Shown: one piece after another, positions 17,725-28,028 of the stretch
Layout of the letters: every line of letters begins with the position of its first letter
Numbering within the stretch: position 1 is the stretch's first letter
Origin: GCA-2746605 sp963704835
Lineage (GTDB): Bacteria > Bacteroidota > Ignavibacteria > Ignavibacteriales > Melioribacteraceae
Reading direction: 5' to 3'
DNA: 64,000 bases
Assembly (NCBI GenBank): GCA_963704835.1
Contig: CAVPHW010000015.1
Coordinates: 1-64,000 of the forward strand
Position numbers and translations under genes: made by a program
The notes under the pieces: model-generated
The model's database searches: none
What the model saw: the letters and a program-made list of their open reading frames with translations, nothing else
What the model was told of the DNA's origin: nothing

Positions 17725-19437
17725 ATGAGTGGAAAAAAAATGTCCGGTGCTGAAATCTTTTTTGAGTCATTAAAAAAAGAGAATGTTGAATATATCTTTG
17801 GATATCCGGGCGGGGCAAATATAAAAATTTATGATAAACTGAGTGAAATTACTTTCCTTAAGCATATTCTAACTCGTCATGAACAAGGTGCAACACATGC
17901 GGCCGAAGGCTATGCAAGAGTTAGCGGTAAGGTTGGGGTTGTTCTAGTTACTTCCGGACCAGGTGCAACTAATACTGTAACTGGAATTGCAGATGCATAT
18001 ATGGATTCTATTCCAATTGTAGTTTTTACCGGGCAAGTTCCATCCAATATGATTGGAAATGATGCTTTTCAAGAAGCAGATATTGTTGGAATTACTCGCC
18101 CAATAACCAAGCATAATTTTCTTGTAAGGGACGTTAAGAATTTAGCTTCAACAATTAAGAAGGCTTTTTACATTGCCTCAACTGGTAGACCAGGTCCAGT
18201 TCTTGTTGATTTACCAAAGGATGTGATTGCTGCGGAATGTGAGTTTGTTTATCCGGAGAAAGTAGAAATAAGAGGCTATAAACCGACACTGAAAGGTCAT
18301 AAGAATCAAATTAAAAAAGCTGCCCAAATAATTAGAGATGCGAAAAAACCATTGTTATATGTTGGTGGAGGCGTTCTAATGGCCAATGCTTCTAAGGAAT
18401 TAACAAAATTTGCTCGCAAAAACAATATTCCCGTAACTAACACTTTACTAGGATTGGGTTCATTCCCTGGAACAGATCCTCAATTTATTGGCATGCTTGG
18501 AATGCACGGAACTTTCTATGCTAATCAAGCTGTAAATAATTGTGATGTGCTAATTGCTGTTGGTGCCCGTTTTGATGATAGGGTTACAGGTAAAACAGAA
18601 ACTTTTGCAACAAAAGCTTATAAAATTCATATTGATATTGATCCAACTGCAATTGACAAAAATGTACTAGTTGATCTACCAATTGTAGGTGATGCAAAAC
18701 AGATATTAACTGATTTATTAGAAGAGCTTTCTGATAAACCACGTGAGAATGAATGGTGGGAAAATATTGAAGCTTGGAAAGAAGCTTGTCCTTTAGAATA
18801 TAAAAGGCCAGATAATTTATTGCGGACCCAGTTTGTATTGGAGAAAATATCAGATAAAACGAAAGGTGAAGCCATAATAGTTTCTGATGTTGGTCAGCAT
18901 CAAATGTGGATTGCTCAATATTATAAGTTTAATAATCCTCGTTCGCATGTAAGTAGTGGTGGATTGGGAACAATGGGTTTTTCAGTACCAGCTGCTGTAG
19001 GGGCTGCATTTGCAATCAAAGATAGACCAGTAATCTCTATTAGTGGTGATGGCGGCTTTCAAATGAACATGCAAGAACTGGTTACAGCAGCTTATCATAA
19101 GTTGCCAATAAAATTTTTCATTATGAATAATAGTTTTCTTGGTATGGTGAGACAGTGGCAAGAACTATTCCATGCTGAGAAATATAGTTTTACAGATTTA
19201 TCTGATAGTAATCCGGATTTTGTAAAAGTTGGAGAAGCTTTAGGTGTTAAATCATTTGCTACTGATAATCCAGAAGAGGTTGATGCTATTCTGGATACAG
19301 TATTTGCAATTAACGACAGACCGACATTGGTTGAATTCAAAGTGGCAAAAGAAGATATTGTTTTTCCTATGGTCCCTTCAGGTGCCTCGATTTCGGATAT
19401 GATTCACAAAAGATTAAATCCAAAAAGGAGTAAATAA
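17725..19437 (+). CDS. ilvB: Acetolactate synthase large subunit
   Basis: TPP enzyme that makes acetolactate or acetohydroxybutyrate. 570 aa. The start is ATG 17725, behind GAGAGGAAGG. Features are the YIFGYPGGANIKIYD opening, the catalytic Glu in TRHEQGATHAAEGYAR, the FAD region and the TPP/Mg motif GDGGFQMNMQELVTA followed by NN. Its stop overlaps the ATG of the regulatory subunit by one base (TAATG), which favours equimolar coupled synthesis. Confidence 0.97.
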   Translation: MSGKKMSGAEIFFESLKKENVEYIFGYPGGANIKIYDKLSEITFLKHILTRHEQGATHAAEGYARVSGKVGVVLVTSGPGATNTVTGIADAYMDSIPIVVFTGQVPSNMIGNDAFQEADIVGITRPITKHNFLVRDVKNLASTIKKAFYIASTGRPGPVLVDLPKDVIAAECEFVYPEKVEIRGYKPTLKGHKNQIKKAAQIIRDAKKPLLYVGGGVLMANASKELTKFARKNNIPVTNTLLGLGSFPGTDPQFIGMLGMHGTFYANQAVNNCDVLIAVGARFDDRVTGKTETFATKAYKIHIDIDPTAIDKNVLVDLPIVGDAKQILTDLLEELSDKPRENEWWENIEAWKEACPLEYKRPDNLLRTQFVLEKISDKTKGEAIIVSDVGQHQMWIAQYYKFNNPRSHVSSGGLGTMGFSVPAAVGAAFAIKDRPVISISGDGGFQMNMQELVTAAYHKLPIKFFIMNNSFLGMVRQWQELFHAEKYSFTDLSDSNPDFVKVGEALGVKSFATDNPEEVDAILDTVFAINDRPTLVEFKVAKEDIVFPMVPSGASISDMIHKRLNPKRSK

Positions 19438-19949
19438 TGAAACATACAATATCAGTATTAGTCGAAAATACTCCTGGCGCATTTGATAGAGTTTCAACTA
19501 TGTTTAGCCAGAAAGGTTTCAATATGCATAGTATTTCTATAGGTGAAACTGAAAATAAAGAGATTTCTAGAATGACAATTGTAACATCTGGTGATAATCA
19601 ATTAATTGATCAAATTGTAAAACAATTAAATAGACTTATAGATACAATCAAGGTAACAGAGCTTACTGGATTAGCAAGAACAGAACGCGAATTAGCTTTG
19701 ATTACAGTTACTTTTCTTAAGGGTGGTATTGAGGAGATTAAAAATATTGCGGATATTTTTCGAGGTAATATAGTTGATATTAATAGTAAAAGTATGACGA
19801 TTGAAGTTACCGGACCACCTGATAAAATTGATGCTGTTATTAATGTGTTAATGCCGTTTGGAATCAAAGAAATGGCACGTTCCGGAACAGTGGCACTTAA
19901 TAGAGGTGAGCAAATAAGACCAAAAAATGAATATACGAATAATAAATAA
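19437..19949 (+). CDS. ilvN: Acetolactate synthase regulatory subunit
   Basis: 170 aa with an N-terminal ACT domain (HTISVLVENTPGAFDRVSTM, then GFNMHSISIG), the valine-binding fold that gives feedback control of IlvB. The C-terminal half (AMARSG-type ending KEMARSGTVALNRG) matches the long IlvH/IlvN form. The ribosome site AAGGAG lies inside the end of ilvB. Confidence 0.95.
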   Translation: MKHTISVLVENTPGAFDRVSTMFSQKGFNMHSISIGETENKEISRMTIVTSGDNQLIDQIVKQLNRLIDTIKVTELTGLARTERELALITVTFLKGGIEEIKNIADIFRGNIVDINSKSMTIEVTGPPDKIDAVINVLMPFGIKEMARSGTVALNRGEQIRPKNEYTNNK

Positions 19950-19957
19950 GGAGTTTT

Positions 19958-20959
19958 ATGAAAGTTTATTACGAACAAGATGCTTCTCTTGAGTTATTGA
20001 AGCAGAAAAAAATTGCAATACTTGGCTATGGTAGTCAAGGACATGCTCATTCTTTAAATCTAAAGGAAAGTGGTTTAGATGTCTGTGTTGGATTGAAAAC
20101 TGGTAGTAAATCATGGAAAAGTGCTGAAGAAGCAGGCTTAAAAGTTACAACAGTAAGTGAAGCAGTAAAAAATTCAAATGTAATAATGATTCTTCTTCCA
20201 GATCAAACACAAAAAGAAGTTTATGATACAGAGATTGCACCATACTTAGAAGCAGGTGATACTTTAGCATTTGGTCATGGATTTAATATTCATTATAAAT
20301 CAATTGTTCCTCCAAACAATGTTAATGTTATGATGATTGCTCCCAAAAGTCCTGGACATTTAGTAAGAAGAACTTTTGAACAAGGTAATGGAGTTCCATG
20401 CTTAATAGCAGTTCATCAAGATCCATCTGGCAATACATTGAACTTAGCATTAGCTTGGGCAAAGGGAATTGGGGGGACTAAAGCTGGAGTAATTGAAACA
20501 AATTTCAAAAATGAAACTGAAACAGATCTTTTTGGTGAACAAGCCGTTTTGTGTGGCGGTTCAGCAGAATTAATTAAGGCTGGATTCGAAGTGCTGACTG
20601 AGGCAGGGTATCCTCCGGAATTGGCATACTTTGAATGTATGCATGAAATGAAATTAATAGTTGATTTGTATTATGAAGGCGGTCTCTCAAGAATGAACTA
20701 TTCTGTTAGCGATACTGCAGAGTATGGAGGAATGACTAGAGGAAGCAGATTAATTACTCAAGAAACAAAAAATGAAATGAAAAAAATTCTAACAGAAGTT
20801 CAGGATGGTAGTTTCGCTAAAGAATTTATTGATGATAATAAAAATGGGCAGGCTAAACTTAAAAAACTTAGAAAAATAAATGAAGAACATCCAATAGAAA
20901 AAGTTGGAAGTGAGTTAAGAAAGATGATGGCTTGGGTATTAAAAGTCAATAAAAAATAA
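19958..20959 (+). CDS. ilvC: Ketol-acid reductoisomerase
   Basis: Second common step of Val/Ile synthesis, with isomerisation then NAD(P)H reduction. 333 aa, class I length. Rossmann motif ILGYGSQGHAHSLNLKESG, a beta2-alphaB loop with Ser and Lys residues (GLKTGSKSWKS) typical of NADPH use, and the metal-binding Asp/Glu in ETDLFGEQAVLCGG. AAGGAG precedes ATG 19958 eight bases after ilvN. Confidence 0.97.
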   Translation: MKVYYEQDASLELLKQKKIAILGYGSQGHAHSLNLKESGLDVCVGLKTGSKSWKSAEEAGLKVTTVSEAVKNSNVIMILLPDQTQKEVYDTEIAPYLEAGDTLAFGHGFNIHYKSIVPPNNVNVMMIAPKSPGHLVRRTFEQGNGVPCLIAVHQDPSGNTLNLALAWAKGIGGTKAGVIETNFKNETETDLFGEQAVLCGGSAELIKAGFEVLTEAGYPPELAYFECMHEMKLIVDLYYEGGLSRMNYSVSDTAEYGGMTRGSRLITQETKNEMKKILTEVQDGSFAKEFIDDNKNGQAKLKKLRKINEEHPIEKVGSELRKMMAWVLKVNKK

Positions 20960-20969
20960 AGGATAGTTT

Positions 20970-22067
20970 ATGAATTATAATATTGCTCTTCTGCCTGGAG
21001 ATGGAATTGGACCGGAAGTTACAGAGGCAGCTGTTAAGGTTATTTCTGTTGTTGCCGAAAAATTTAATATGAGTGTTAGTTTTAAGGAATACCCAATTGG
21101 GGGTAATTGTTATGATCAATTTGGAACTCCACTGGTTGAAGAAACTTTGGAAGGTTGCTATAAATCGAATGCCGTTTTTCTTGGTGCAGTTGGCGGACCT
21201 AATTGGGAAAAGTTACCTCATCATTTGAAACCAGAGGCAGCCCTTTTAAAATTAAGAGAAAAGCTAGGACTATTTGCAAACATAAGACCGGCACGAGTAT
21301 ATCCATCAATGCTAGATAATTCTACACTTAAAAAAGAAGTTCTAAAAGGTACTGATTTTATTGTGCTTCGTGAACTTACTGGTGGAATTTATTTTGGAAA
21401 ACCAAGAGGTATGGATGAAACCAAAGGTTGGAATACTATGGTCTATTCTAAGGAGGAGGTTGAACGTATTGCAGTCAAAGCTTTTGAAATTGCTTCCAAA
21501 AGAGATAAAGTAGTGACTTCTGTTGATAAAGCAAATGTATTAGAGGTTTCCCAGTTCTGGAGGAATATTGTAGAGGAAGTTCACAAGAATTATTCTGATA
21601 TTAAATTGAACCATATGTATGTTGATAATGCAGCTATGCAGATTGTTAGAGATCCCAAACAATTTGATGTGATTCTGACTTCAAATATTTTTGGTGATAT
21701 TATCAGCGACATTTCCGGTATGATTACTGGGAGCTTGGGAATGTTGCCTTCAGCTAGTATTGGAAAAAAATATATGTTGTATGAGCCGGTACATGGCAGC
21801 GCCCCAGATATTACTGGACAAAATAAAGCAAATCCCATAGCAGCTATTTCTTCAGCAGCAATGATGTTTGACCATTCTTTTGGGATGAGCAAGGCTGCTG
21901 AAATTATTGAAAAAGGAATATCAATAACATTAGATGAAGGATTTAGAACTGCTGATATTGCCTCCATCGACAGTAAGATTGTTTCTACAACTGAAATGAC
22001 TTCTATGATAATCAATAATATTCAAAAAATATTTAGTGAAGAAGCGATAGGTGTATTTTTGCTTTAA
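20970..22067 (+). CDS. leuB: 3-isopropylmalate dehydrogenase
   Basis: NAD-dependent oxidative decarboxylation in leucine synthesis. 365 aa. Seen are LLPGDGIGPEVTEAAVKV, the substrate-binding RELTGGIYFGKPRG, SVDKANVLEVSQFWR, the metal-binding NIFGDIISDISGMITGSLG and EPVHGSAPDITGQNKANP. The ribosome site is AAGGA upstream. The final ten residues (SEEAIGVFLL) are slightly unlike family ends but do not affect the core. Confidence 0.96.
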   Translation: MNYNIALLPGDGIGPEVTEAAVKVISVVAEKFNMSVSFKEYPIGGNCYDQFGTPLVEETLEGCYKSNAVFLGAVGGPNWEKLPHHLKPEAALLKLREKLGLFANIRPARVYPSMLDNSTLKKEVLKGTDFIVLRELTGGIYFGKPRGMDETKGWNTMVYSKEEVERIAVKAFEIASKRDKVVTSVDKANVLEVSQFWRNIVEEVHKNYSDIKLNHMYVDNAAMQIVRDPKQFDVILTSNIFGDIISDISGMITGSLGMLPSASIGKKYMLYEPVHGSAPDITGQNKANPIAAISSAAMMFDHSFGMSKAAEIIEKGISITLDEGFRTADIASIDSKIVSTTEMTSMIINNIQKIFSEEAIGVFLL

Positions 22068-22093
22068 AAAGTTTAATAACTCAAGGTATTACA

Positions 22094-23666
22094 GTGAAAG
22101 AAAAAATAATAATATTTGATACTACTCTTAGAGATGGTGAACAATCTCCGGGCGCTTCCTTAAATATTTATGAAAAGATTGAAATAGCTCACCAGCTTGC
22201 TAAATTAAATGTTGATGTTATTGAGGCTGGGTTTCCAATTTCTTCACCTTCTCAGTTTGATGCGGTTTATGCAATTTCATCCGAAGTTGATAAAATTATT
22301 GCTGCACTTTCAAGAGCAAATGAAAAAGATATAGACTCAGCATTTAAGGCATTAAAACCAGCTACATAAAAAAAGGATTCATACTTTTACTAGTACTTCA
22401 GATTACCATATATTGGGAAAATTTGGTCATGAAAAATATGGTCGATCATTGGAAGAAAAAAGAAAAACTATTTTACAAATGACAATTGACGCTGTTAAAT
22501 ATGCTAAATCACTTTGCGAAGATGTTGAATACTCAGCGGAAGATGCTGGAAGAACTGATATTGGATATTTATCTGAGATTATTGAAGCGGCTATTGAAGC
22601 GGGTGCAAATGTAGTAAATATTCCGGATACAACTGGTTATACTTTACCAACAGAGTTTGGACAAAAAATTAAAGAGCTCAAAAGTAGAGTCATAAATATT
22701 GATAATGCTATTATAAGTGTCCATTGTCATAATGATTTAGGATTAGCTGTTGCAAACTCAATGGCTTCACTTGAAAATGGGGCGAGACAGATTGAGTGCA
22801 CAATAAATGGAATAGGCGAACGTGCGGGTAATGCTTCGTTAGAAGAAATAGTTATGGCTCTTAAAGTAAGAGGTGATCTACTAAATTATGACACAAATAT
22901 TAAAACTGAAGAGATTTATAATTCTAGCAGACTTGTATCGGGTTTCACTGGAATGTTGGTTCAAAGAAATAAGGCAATTGTAGGGGAAAATGCTTTTGCT
23001 CACGAGTCAGGAATTCACCAGGATGGGATGCTGAAAAATAGAGATACTTATGAAATTATGACACCCGAGTTGGTTGGTTATCCTAAAACAAAAATTGTCC
23101 TTGGCAGACATTCAGGTCGTCACGGTTTAAAAGCCAGACTTAATCAAATTGGCTACGATATTTCAGAAGAGAAATTGGTTACTATCTATAAGAGCTTTAC
23201 TGTGCTTGCTGATAAAAAGAAAGAAGTTTTTGATGATGATTTAAGAATCTTAATGGGTGATGAAATAACCCACAAAGATGATTATTACAGTTTGGATCAT
23301 TTACAAATAACATCAGGTTCAAAATCAATTCCAAGTGCAGTTATCAAAATAAAAGTTGAAGATAAAATAATTCAGGAATCTGCTGTAGGAGATGGTCCAA
23401 TTGACGCAATTTTTAATGCAATTGAGCGAGCCTTAAACATTCATCCCGAAGTGGAATCATATAATGTTAGATCTGTAACCTCTGGGCGCCAAGCCCTTGG
23501 AGAAGTTCTGGTCCGAATAAGGAGTAATTCTAAATCTTTTACTGGTAGAGGAATTTCAACAGATATTTTAGAGGCAAGTGCACTCGCATATCTGAGTGCA
23601 TTGAATAAAAAGAATAAATATTATAGCAATGGACAGACAAAAATAGAAGAATTAATAAAAGTTTAG
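22094..23666 (+). CDS. leuA: 2-isopropylmalate synthase (frameshifted)
   Basis: Commits 2-ketoisovalerate to leucine. The start is GTG 22094 with AAGG at 22083-22086. The first part (IIIFDTTLRDGEQSPGASL to ALKPAT) runs into a stop at 22369. The next frame carries KRIHTFTSTSDYHILGKFGH onward to 23666. The join is the T plus seven-A run around 22365-22372, where removing the T restores T-K-K-R-I-H. The restored protein is about 523 aa, with catalytic metal site HCHNDLGLAVANS and a C-terminal LeuA dimer domain (feedback site) around SGRQALGEVLV. Flanking genes are intact. Confidence 0.93.
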
Positions 23667-23675
23667 AGGAATTTT

Positions 23676-24971
23676 ATGGGAATGACAATAACAGAAAAAA
23701 TACTCGCCAAATCTGCAGGGAAAAAGGTTGTTACACCTGGTGAGAGCGTTTGGCTAAATGTGGATACACTGATGACACATGATGTATGCGGTCCGCCAAC
23801 AATAGCCATTTGGAAAGAGCAATTTGGTGAAAATGCTAAAATTTGGGATAAAGATAAATTAGTGATATTTCCTGATCATTATATATTTACAGCTAATAAA
23901 CACGCAAACAGAAATGTTGAAATACTCCGCCAGTTTGCAAGTGATTACAAGGTTGATAATTATTATGATGTTGGAACTGAGAGATACAAAGGAGTTTGTC
24001 ATATTGCCTTGGCAGAAGAAGGCTATAATGTTCCTGGTAATGTTTTAATTGGAACCGACTCACATACTTGCACTTCAGGTGCTTTTGGAATGTTTTCTAC
24101 TGGTGTTGGAAATACGGATGCAGCATTTATTTTGGGTACCGGCAAAATTTGGGAAAAAATTCCAGAAACTATAAAGTTTACATTTAATGGACTTCTGCCT
24201 GAATATCTTACCGCTAAAGACTTAATTTTAGCAATTCTTGGAGATATAACAACTGATGGTGGGACATATAGAGCACTAGAATTTGATGGGGAAGGAGTCT
24301 TTTCTTTGGATATGAATGAGAGAATGACTTTAACCAACATGGCAATTGAAGCAGGTGCCATGAATGGAATAATTGCTGCAGATAGTGTGACCGAAGAGTA
24401 TATAAAATCTAAAGGTGTGATTGATTACGAAATGTTCACAAGTGATAAAGATGCAGTCTATCATAGTAAATATTCTTATGATGTTGCTTCTATGGAACCT
24501 TTAGTTGCAAAACCACATAGTCCGGATAATAAAGATACCGTTAGAAATGTTCAAGGAACTTTATTAACAAAAGCTTATATCGGTTCTTGTACTGGTGGGA
24601 AATTATCAGATTTTAGATTTGCTTCAAAAATACTTTTTGGAAACAAAGTAAAAGTGCCAACATTTATTGTTCCTGCGTCCACTCAAGTTGCCAAGGAATT
24701 AGAGACTGAAACTTATAATGGTGTCGCATTAAAAGAAATATTTGAATCGGCTGGTTGTGTAATTGCACAATCTTCATGCGCAGCATGCTTAGGTGGTCCC
24801 GATGATACTGTTGGAAGAAGTGTTGATAAGGATGTAGTAATTTCAACGACAAATAGAAATTTTCCTGGAAGAATGGGAAGTAAAAAATCAGAAGTTTATT
24901 TGGCTTCACCATTAACTGTTGCAGCATCTGCGGTTAATGGGGTAATTACTGATCCAAGAGATTTCATGTAG
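23676..24971 (+). CDS. leuC: Isopropylmalate isomerase large subunit
   Basis: Aconitase-family 4Fe-4S subunit, 431 aa. Cluster ligands appear as the Cys in IGSCTGGKLSDF and the CxxC of QSSCAACLGG. Other conserved parts are IGTDSHTCTSGAFGMFSTGVG and NRNFPGRMGS. The size and the TEKILAKSAGKKVVTPGE opening fit the archaeal/bacterial short LeuC type. It works with LeuD, 68 bases downstream. Confidence 0.95.
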   Translation: MGMTITEKILAKSAGKKVVTPGESVWLNVDTLMTHDVCGPPTIAIWKEQFGENAKIWDKDKLVIFPDHYIFTANKHANRNVEILRQFASDYKVDNYYDVGTERYKGVCHIALAEEGYNVPGNVLIGTDSHTCTSGAFGMFSTGVGNTDAAFILGTGKIWEKIPETIKFTFNGLLPEYLTAKDLILAILGDITTDGGTYRALEFDGEGVFSLDMNERMTLTNMAIEAGAMNGIIAADSVTEEYIKSKGVIDYEMFTSDKDAVYHSKYSYDVASMEPLVAKPHSPDNKDTVRNVQGTLLTKAYIGSCTGGKLSDFRFASKILFGNKVKVPTFIVPASTQVAKELETETYNGVALKEIFESAGCVIAQSSCAACLGGPDDTVGRSVDKDVVISTTNRNFPGRMGSKKSEVYLASPLTVAASAVNGVITDPRDFM

Positions 24972-25039
24972 TAGATTTTTTGGGAGTTATTTTTAAACTG
25001 AATTTAAAAGAATTTGAGAAAAATTAAGATTGGAGTATG

Positions 25040-25597
25040 ATGGAAAAGATTATTAAAGGTAAGGCATTTGTTTTGGGAGATAATATTGATACAGATCAAA
25101 TTATTCCTGCTGAACATTTAGTTTATAGTTTATCAGATGAAGAAGAATCAAAAAAATATGGACAGTTTGCTTTTTCCGGAGTGCCATTAAGTCAGGCCGG
25201 ATTACCTCAGGGAGGTAAATCATTTATAAATGACGGTAGTCATTTATCGCAGTTTAACATTGTTATTGGTGGAGCAAATTTTGGATGCGGCTCATCAAGG
25301 GAGCATGCTCCTTATGCTTTGCAAAAAGCTGGGGTTAAGGCAATAGTTGCTGAATCTTATGCAAGAATATTTTATAGAAATTCTGTTGACGGAGGCTTTT
25401 TAGTACCTCTGGAATCAACTGAAAAACTTAACAAATTGATTTCAACTGGGGATGAGCTATTAATTGATTTGGATACTTATAAAATTACTAATCAAACAAC
25501 AAATTCAACATATCATTTAAAACAATTGGGCAGCGTATTACCAATTGTTGAAGCTGGTGGAATATTTGAATATGCGCGTTTAAATAACATGATCTAA
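25040..25597 (+). CDS. leuD: Isopropylmalate isomerase small subunit
   Basis: Swivelling aconitase domain, about 185 aa. GGAG at 25032-25035 favours the second of two adjacent ATGs (25040 over 25037). Hallmarks are GDNIDTDQIIPAEHL, FGCGSSREHAPYALQKAG and ARIFYRNSVDGGF. It forms the LeuCD heterodimer. Confidence 0.95.
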   Translation: MEKIIKGKAFVLGDNIDTDQIIPAEHLVYSLSDEEESKKYGQFAFSGVPLSQAGLPQGGKSFINDGSHLSQFNIVIGGANFGCGSSREHAPYALQKAGVKAIVAESYARIFYRNSVDGGFLVPLESTEKLNKLISTGDELLIDLDTYKITNQTTNSTYHLKQLGSVLPIVEAGGIFEYARLNNMI

Positions 25598-25615
25598 TAA
25601 AAAAGTAGAAATTAA

Positions 25616-27190
25616 ATGAAAATAGAACTTTTTGATACAACATTAAGAGATGGCACACAAGGAGAAGGTATTAACCTCTCACTCCAAGATAAATTACTAA
25701 TTACCCAAAGATTAGATAATTATGGTATCGATATTATTGAGGGAGGTTGGCCGGGTAGTAATCCCAAAGATGAAGAATTTTTTAGATTAGTTAGCAAAAC
25801 TAAACTTTCTCAGTCTCAGATTTGCGCCTTTGGTTCAACTGCTCGATTTCCAGATAAAATCAATGAAGACAATAATTTACAAGCATTACTTAAAGCTGAA
25901 ACTCCAGTTATTTCAATCTTTGGAAAAACTTGGCGTTTTCATTCTTCTGTAAGTTTAGGGCTTTCTGATCAAGAGAACGAAGATTTAATTTACAAGTCAG
26001 TTGAGCATCTCAAAAAAGAAGGAAGAAGGATTGTGTTTGATGCTGAACATTTCTTTGATGGTTATAAAGATGATCCAGAATTTGCAATTAAAATGATTTT
26101 AGCTGCTGAACTTGCGGGAGCATCTGTTTTAGTTCTTTGTGATACCAATGGAGGATCACTTCCTTCAGAAATATACGACATTGTTAGTGAAGTTAAAAAA
26201 AGAGTAAAAACCCCTTTAGGTATTCATGCTCATAACGATGGGGAATTGGGAGTTGCAAATTCGTTGCAAGCGGTAAAAGCCGGTGCAGTTCATGTGCAGG
26301 GTACCATCAATGGAGTTGGAGAACGAAGCGGGAATGCAAACTTATGTAGTGTAATTCCAAATCTAAAATATAAAATGGGATTTGATTTTAATGATAGAAT
26401 AGATATTTCTAAAACTACTACAATTTCGCATTTTATTTCTGAGGTTATGAATTTAGAGCCAAATAACAGAGCTCCTTTTGTAGGTATTTCTTCATTCGCC
26501 CACAAAGGTGGTATTCATGTAAGCTCTGTTTTGAAGGACAGCAGAATGTATGAGCACATCTCTCCAGATTTGGTAGGAAATAAACAAAGAGTTGTTGTTT
26601 CAGATTTAAGCGGACAAAGTAATATTAGATATAAGGCAAAAGAATTTGGAATTGAGCTTCCTGAAGGAAAAGAATTCAGTAAAAATTTTGTTAGTTATTT
26701 GAAATCTATGGAATATGATGGATACCAATTTGATGGTGCTGAAGCTACATTTGAGTTGTTGTTAAGAAGTGAATTAAAAGAATACCTACCATTTTTCAAA
26801 GTTAATTATTCTAAAATCAATGTTTTGCAAGATGAAAATAATATTCATTATTCTGAAGCGGTACTAAAGGTTGAAGTAAACGGAGAAATTGAACATACTG
26901 CATCTGATGGAAATGGACCAGTAAACGCACTCGATAGTGCTTTAAGGAAAGCTCTTTCAAGGTTTTTTCCAGAAATTGCTCAAATTAAATTAATTGATTA
27001 TAAGGTTCGTGTACTTGGTGAAAAAAATGGCACAAAAGCTAAGGTTAGGGTTTTAATTGAATCAAGTGATGGTCACACAAATTGGTCAACGGTTGGTTTA
27101 TCAGAGAATATTATTGAAGCAAGTCTAATGGCTTTAACAGATGCTATAAATTACAAATTATTTAAAACTCAATTAAATTTAGCACTATAG
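25616..27190 (+). CDS. cimA: (R)-citramalate synthase
   Basis: Condenses pyruvate and acetyl-CoA, giving 2-ketobutyrate via LeuCD and LeuB and so isoleucine without threonine deaminase. 524 aa. The opening FDTTLRDGTQGEGINLSLQD and the IEGGWPGSNPKD motif separate citramalate synthases from LeuA. The metal site is IHAHNDGELGVANS, followed by GTINGVGERSGNANL. The C-terminal regulatory domain (about 390-520) has the YKVRVLGEKNGTKAKVRV stretch. It is the last gene of the operon. A LeuA-like specificity is less likely because leuA is present. Confidence 0.93.
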   Translation: MKIELFDTTLRDGTQGEGINLSLQDKLLITQRLDNYGIDIIEGGWPGSNPKDEEFFRLVSKTKLSQSQICAFGSTARFPDKINEDNNLQALLKAETPVISIFGKTWRFHSSVSLGLSDQENEDLIYKSVEHLKKEGRRIVFDAEHFFDGYKDDPEFAIKMILAAELAGASVLVLCDTNGGSLPSEIYDIVSEVKKRVKTPLGIHAHNDGELGVANSLQAVKAGAVHVQGTINGVGERSGNANLCSVIPNLKYKMGFDFNDRIDISKTTTISHFISEVMNLEPNNRAPFVGISSFAHKGGIHVSSVLKDSRMYEHISPDLVGNKQRVVVSDLSGQSNIRYKAKEFGIELPEGKEFSKNFVSYLKSMEYDGYQFDGAEATFELLLRSELKEYLPFFKVNYSKINVLQDENNIHYSEAVLKVEVNGEIEHTASDGNGPVNALDSALRKALSRFFPEIAQIKLIDYKVRVLGEKNGTKAKVRVLIESSDGHTNWSTVGLSENIIEASLMALTDAINYKLFKTQLNLAL

Positions 27191-27359
27191 TCCATTGATA
27201 AAATTTTTGCCTAAATACTTTTGTAATTAGCAAAGTCTTAAACATTATTTTATAGTTTTTCAAACTTGTGGTTCATTAAGTTGTGGTGTTTTATCTCACA
27301 CCAAGTATTGCCAAAATTTTTATTTTTCAGTAAGGAATTTTAAAACTTTTGGAAAAATA

Positions 27360-27896
27360 ATGAACAATGCAAAATCCCAAATTAAACTAAAATATCAGTA
27401 CATAGGTGTATTGCCTAAATCGGTTAGAATAAAAGAAAATGGGTTTTGGGGAATAAATGATTTTGAAGGCAATGAAATTTTATCATCAAATTATTTAGAA
27501 ATCTTCACACTTTCTTCAGGTGTGGGACTGATTGCTGCTAGGGAAGATTCCTACTGGCGAATATTTAATATGCTAGGTGAACAAATTAATAATGATAAAT
27601 ACGATTCACTATATCCATATTATGGTAAATTTGGTTTTACAAAAATTAAAATTGGTAAAAATTTTGGTATAATAAATAAGTACGGTAAGAAAATAATTCC
27701 GCCTATATATGAAAAAATTGAAATATTTGGCAAAGGATTTGTTTTTCACAAATTTGATTTAACAAAAGAATTTTTTACTAATGATGAACTTCTAGGCTTA
27801 CCTACGATTAAGAGTGAAACAAATCTTAATTACTTAAAGGAACCCGTTAAGCAAAACCTTAAAACAATTATTTCTACAAAAAGTAAATCATTCTAA
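27360..27896 (+). CDS. WG-repeat protein
   Basis: 178 aa with two or three WG-type beta repeats: FWGINDFEGNEILSSNYLEI, a degenerate YWRIFNMLGEQIN unit, and NFGIINKYGKKIIPPIYEKI. No signal peptide is visible. WG repeats are common in Bacteroidota as beta-rich interaction modules without known catalysis. It stands alone between the ilv-leu operon and crp. The 168 bases upstream hold no further gene. Confidence 0.7.
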   Translation: MNNAKSQIKLKYQYIGVLPKSVRIKENGFWGINDFEGNEILSSNYLEIFTLSSGVGLIAAREDSYWRIFNMLGEQINNDKYDSLYPYYGKFGFTKIKIGKNFGIINKYGKKIIPPIYEKIEIFGKGFVFHKFDLTKEFFTNDELLGLPTIKSETNLNYLKEPVKQNLKTIISTKSKSF

Positions 27897-28028
27897 GGTT
27901 AACACTTCATAATTATCATTTTACTTCGAAAATATTTCTAAGTATTTTCAAAATAAATCAATATATTAAAGAATATAATTGATTTTAGTTAGATAACTGG
28001 GTTTGGTGGATTTATACAGGAGGGTAAA

